Of a DNA stretch of 64,000 nt, positions 61,654 through 64,000 are shown piece by piece; within the stretch, counting starts at the first letter, position 1; each line of letters starts with the position of its first letter. The notes under the pieces were generated by a model, which made no database searches, was not told the DNA's origin, and saw only the letters and a program-made list of their open reading frames with translations. Origin of the DNA: Streptomyces sp. PsTaAH-137 (GTDB lineage Bacteria > Actinomycetota > Actinomycetes > Streptomycetales > Streptomycetaceae); assembly GCF_003259365.1 (NCBI RefSeq), contig NZ_QLLY01000016.1, forward strand, positions 62,001 to 126,000, given 5' to 3'. The position numbers were made by a program, and so were the translations under genes.

Positions 61654-62957
61654 GTGCGGGCCGCCGTGGTGCTGCCGGACGGAGGCGAAGCCGGCGCGGT
61701 CTGTGGAGTCTTCGCTGGTGCGGGGTTCTTCGGGGTGGGCAGGAGCACGGCGGCCAGTATGCCGCCGGCGGCGCATGCGGCGAGGAGGGTGAGCGCGGAC
61801 GTGAAGTGGGCGCGGGCGGCCATCGCGCCGATGATCGCGGCGACGATCCCGTTGGCGACGTCCGTGCTGGCCGGGATCCAGCTGTTGGCCTCGGTGCGCA
61901 CGTCGTCGGTGGCGTGCGCGTCGACGAGGAGGAAGGCGGTGATGAACAGCGGGGTGACGAACAGGCCGGACGCGGCCAGCAGCACGGCGAGCAGCCACGG
62001 CGTGTGGGCCAGCGGCAGCAGGCAGGCGGGCGCGGCGAATCCGGCGGTCAGCAACCGGTACAGCCGCCACAGGGGGATGCGGCCGGTGGGGAGGGCGGCG
62101 TAGAGGAGTCCGCCGACGACGCCGCCGGCCGAGAGGGAGGCGAGCAGCGGTCCGATCAGGGCCGGGGTGTGCTGGTGCTGGAGGTAGGCGGGCACGTAGA
62201 TGCCGGTCCCGCCGAAGAGGCAGCCCATGACGAGCATCGGGATCAGGATCATCAGCAGGGTGGGCTGGGCGAGCGGGCCGAGCCAGCGGTACGCGCGCTG
62301 GCCGGTGCCGGTGCGTGGAGGCCCGGCCGGTGGCGCGGTGGGGATGAGTTCCCAGGTGCGGGCGGCCACCAGATAGCAGGTGATGACGGTCAGGAAGGCG
62401 GCGACGGCTGCTTCGTAGGCGGGGATCGGTCCGAGGAGGGCGAGCAGGGCTCCCGCGGTCAGGGGTGCGACGACGAATCCGGCTTCCTCCAGGATGCTGT
62501 CGGCGGTGTGCACGGTCTTCAGGTGGGTGGGGTCGGGGATCAGGCGGCGCCAGGAGGAGCGCAGTGCGGCGTTCAGCGGCGGGCTGGACAGGGCGGCGCC
62601 CAGGACGAGGGCGAGGGTGGACGGCCACGGCCAGTGGGCGTGGACGCTGAATGCCGAGGCAGTGGTCAGGGCCATGGCGGTGCTGCCCATGAGGACGAGG
62701 GCGTGGCGGTGGCCAGCTCGGTCCAGCAGGCGGGCGCGCAGCGGGGCGAGGACGGCCAGGATCAGGGTGGTGCTGCCGCCGACGAGGGCGGCGCGGCCGT
62801 AGCCGTAGGTGTCGGCGAGCGCCAGGAGCAGGGTGACGGGCAGGACGGCGGCGGTGGTGCGGGCGGCGAACGCCAGGGCCAGCAGCGGGCCGACGGGCGC
62901 CCGCACGACCAACGTCAACCGGCGTGTGGGGGAGGAGTTTTCGGCGCGCGCGGTCAT
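61650..62957 (-). CDS. MFS exporter coupled to the glycosylase
   Basis: 435 residues; ATGA overlaps with both neighbours. Twelve hydrophobic segments are readable (e.g. VGPLLALAFAARTTAAVLPV, LLASLSAGGVVGGLLYAALP). The N-half loop RARLLDRAGHRHALVL matches the conserved MFS cytoplasmic loop. It has no similarity to the NRPS-cluster MFS beyond family level. It probably exports a drug together with the function of the glycosylase. Confidence 0.85.
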   Translation of the reverse strand: MTARAENSSPTRRLTLVVRAPVGPLLALAFAARTTAAVLPVTLLLALADTYGYGRAALVGGSTTLILAVLAPLRARLLDRAGHRHALVLMGSTAMALTTASAFSVHAHWPWPSTLALVLGAALSSPPLNAALRSSWRRLIPDPTHLKTVHTADSILEEAGFVVAPLTAGALLALLGPIPAYEAAVAAFLTVITCYLVAARTWELIPTAPPAGPPRTGTGQRAYRWLGPLAQPTLLMILIPMLVMGCLFGGTGIYVPAYLQHQHTPALIGPLLASLSAGGVVGGLLYAALPTGRIPLWRLYRLLTAGFAAPACLLPLAHTPWLLAVLLAASGLFVTPLFITAFLLVDAHATDDVRTEANSWIPASTDVANGIVAAIIGAMAARAHFTSALTLLAACAAGGILAAVLLPTPKNPAPAKTPQTAPASPPSGSTTAART

Positions 62958-63664
62958 TCGGCCTCCTGTCCCGGCCTCGACTCCGGGTGCGGATCGTCGG
63001 CTGCGGTCGTGGCGGTGGCGCGCAGGGTGTCGGCGTGCAGTAGGACGAGGCGGGCCACCGGCTGCCCGCGGGTGACGGTGAGGGGGCGCCGCGGAGCGAC
63101 GGCGATACTCATCCCGCCGCGCGTGCGCATGGCGTTGACGCTCTTCGCCGAGATGACCCCGAGCGGGATGTCGAGGCCGTCGACGTCCAGCGGCATCACC
63201 ATCAGGAAGGTGTGCTCGGGGAGGTGCGCGCTCCAGCCCAGCCGCCATTCGACGGTGCCCTGGCCGTTGGGCACGAACATGCCCTCCCAGCCGGCCGGGG
63301 TGCGGTAGTCGCCCAGGTGCAGCCACTCGGCCTGCTTGGTCGCGATCCAGTCCGGGCCGCGCTGCCACAGCCCTTCGCGGCCCAGCAGCCGGCCGGTGCG
63401 CGGCGCGTCCTCGGCGGAGGCGAGGGCGACGCCGAGGTCGTTGAGCGGGCTCATCGGCACGGTGACAGGCGAGCGCACCTGCCAGCCCAGTTCCTGTCCC
63501 AGCACCCACGGCGGACAGTCGGCGGGCAGCCGGGGGATGCGCAGATAACGGAAGTTCTCGGCGTAGGCGTCGCGTTCGGCGCGCGCCGCCGCCCGCTCGA
63601 CGCGGTGCTTGTCCGGCACCAGCGCCCAGGGCTGGAGGGCAGTGAACTGAACCGCAGGAGCCAT
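62954..63664 (-). CDS. Conserved hypothetical protein, possibly DUF6065-like
   Basis: 236 residues from ATG 63664. Recognisable stretches: PADCPPWVLGQELGWQVRSP, WLHLGDYRTPAGWEGMFVPN, FLMVMPLDVDGLDIPLGVIS and RRPLTVTRGQPVARLVLLHA. A conserved hypothetical family (perhaps DUF6065) often found near biosynthetic genes is the best guess. It is the first gene of a coupled trio with the MFS and the glycosylase. No catalytic motif is evident. Confidence 0.5.
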   Translation of the reverse strand: MAPAVQFTALQPWALVPDKHRVERAAARAERDAYAENFRYLRIPRLPADCPPWVLGQELGWQVRSPVTVPMSPLNDLGVALASAEDAPRTGRLLGREGLWQRGPDWIATKQAEWLHLGDYRTPAGWEGMFVPNGQGTVEWRLGWSAHLPEHTFLMVMPLDVDGLDIPLGVISAKSVNAMRTRGGMSIAVAPRRPLTVTRGQPVARLVLLHADTLRATATTAADDPHPESRPGQEAE

Positions 63665-63749
63665 GCGTTCTGCTTTCTGGCAAAGAGCGGGCGGCCGCCG
63701 GACAGGCTCGGCGGCCGCAACCGGATCGGAGAACACCAACAGGATCGAG

Positions 63750-63796
63750 CGACCGCGGGGCCCGGAGCTCCTGCAGGGCCCCGGGCCCCGCGGTCG
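63750..63796. terminator. Strong hairpin between the last gene and the coupled trio
   Basis: A 16-bp perfect stem (63750-63765 with 63781-63796) and a 15-nt loop lie between the stop of the partial gene (63856) and the first start of the trio (63664), both - strand. It could terminate the upstream gene or attenuate read-through into the trio. Confidence 0.65.
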
Positions 63797-63855
63797 AAGA
63801 CAGGGGCCGGGACAGAGGTGATGTCGGCGCGGGCTGTCCCGCCCCCTGGCACGGA

Positions 63856-64000
63856 TCAGGCGGGGCTGTCGGCGCGGTCCAGGCGCCGCTCGCGTTCCTC
63901 GGGCGTGAGCGTGTCGAGGTCGAACATGGTCACCGAGCACGGCCCGTACCCGACCACGACCTCCTCGTAGGTGAACGCGCCTTCCTCACGGTCCAGCGGC
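63856..64000 (-). CDS. C-terminal end of an unidentified protein (partial)
   Basis: Only the last 48 residues or so are inside the window: PLDREEGAFTYEEVVVGYGP, then CSVTMFDLDTLTPEERERRL and a short polar end. Nothing is recognisable. It lies upstream of the hairpin and the export/glycosylase trio, and would be its operon partner if the hairpin is read through. Confidence 0.6.
   Translation of the reverse strand, partial: PLDREEGAFTYEEVVVGYGPCSVTMFDLDTLTPEERERRLDRADSPA

Noticed and set aside
1..64000. tRNA, rRNA or att sites
   Set aside because: No cloverleaf or CCA-ended tRNA-like sequence and no rRNA motifs were found by eye; a dedicated scan would be decisive.

Overview
The window has the GC content, coding style and gene complement of a Streptomyces-type actinomycete: very high third-position GC, GTG and TTG starts, XRE/DUF5753 regulators and replication-relaxation proteins. 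It joins a nonribosomal peptide (NRPS) gene cluster, running off the left edge (1 to about 34.9 kb), to a mosaic accessory region of mobile-element relics and small orphan genes (about 35 to 64 kb). No tRNA, rRNA or CRISPR array was seen.

Left arm (1-5544, + strand). Four genes overlap by ATGA stop/start junctions: the end of a flavoprotein subunit, a fused [2Fe-2S]/molybdopterin hydroxylase, a short prolyl-tRNA-synthetase-like protein without the usual editing insert, and an S66 (MccF/LD-carboxypeptidase) serine hydrolase. A 17-bp perfect hairpin separates them from the convergent NRPS operon. The synthetase/MccF pair suggests immunity to an aminoacyl-tRNA-synthetase-directed product, but this is inference.

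Main biosynthetic operon (34928 down to 5837, - strand, 12 genes, mostly overlapping). It encodes a free carrier protein, MbtH, a 4017-residue NRPS (C-A-T, C-A-T, C-A-T-E plus a penicillin-binding-protein-type thioesterase), a free A domain, C-A-T, A-T-C plus a degenerate A, a threonine-kinase-like GHMP kinase, a cysteine-synthase-like PLP enzyme, an ATP-grasp ligase, an argininosuccinate-lyase-like enzyme, a threonine aldolase and an MFS exporter. A coherent reading is that threonine is phosphorylated, aminated through aspartate and released by the lyase as 2,3-diaminobutyrate, while the aldolase yields glycine. Two A domains with identical pockets carrying two Asp residues would take the diamino acid, and two with glycine-like pockets would take glycine. 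The last residue would be epimerised and released, probably as a macrocycle, by the fused thioesterase. Up to six residues are predicted if the free A and free carrier complete the module whose own A domain is dead.

Accessory region. From 35.1 to 38.9 kb lie fragments of IS5-type and IS21-type transposases, clustered direct repeats and a 19-bp perfect inverted repeat, with small orphan genes. A proline iminopeptidase follows. Next come a secreted RHS-repeat protein with a hydrophobic C-terminal tip and a small membrane protein behind it, an IS701 relic, and orphan genes at 45-49 kb. A MarR gene faces an MFS gene with a large in-frame deletion and an SDR gene, across a pair of 13-bp palindromes. 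From 51.4 to 57.4 kb are a three-gene operon with an HTH/sigma fusion, a truncated replication-relaxation gene, an XRE/DUF5753 regulator with a DUF6879-type protein, and small ORFs. The right end holds a GNAT enzyme, a cold-shock gene with terminator, a small secreted protein, and a coupled operon of an orphan protein, an MFS exporter and a YcaQ/AlkZ-type DNA glycosylase.
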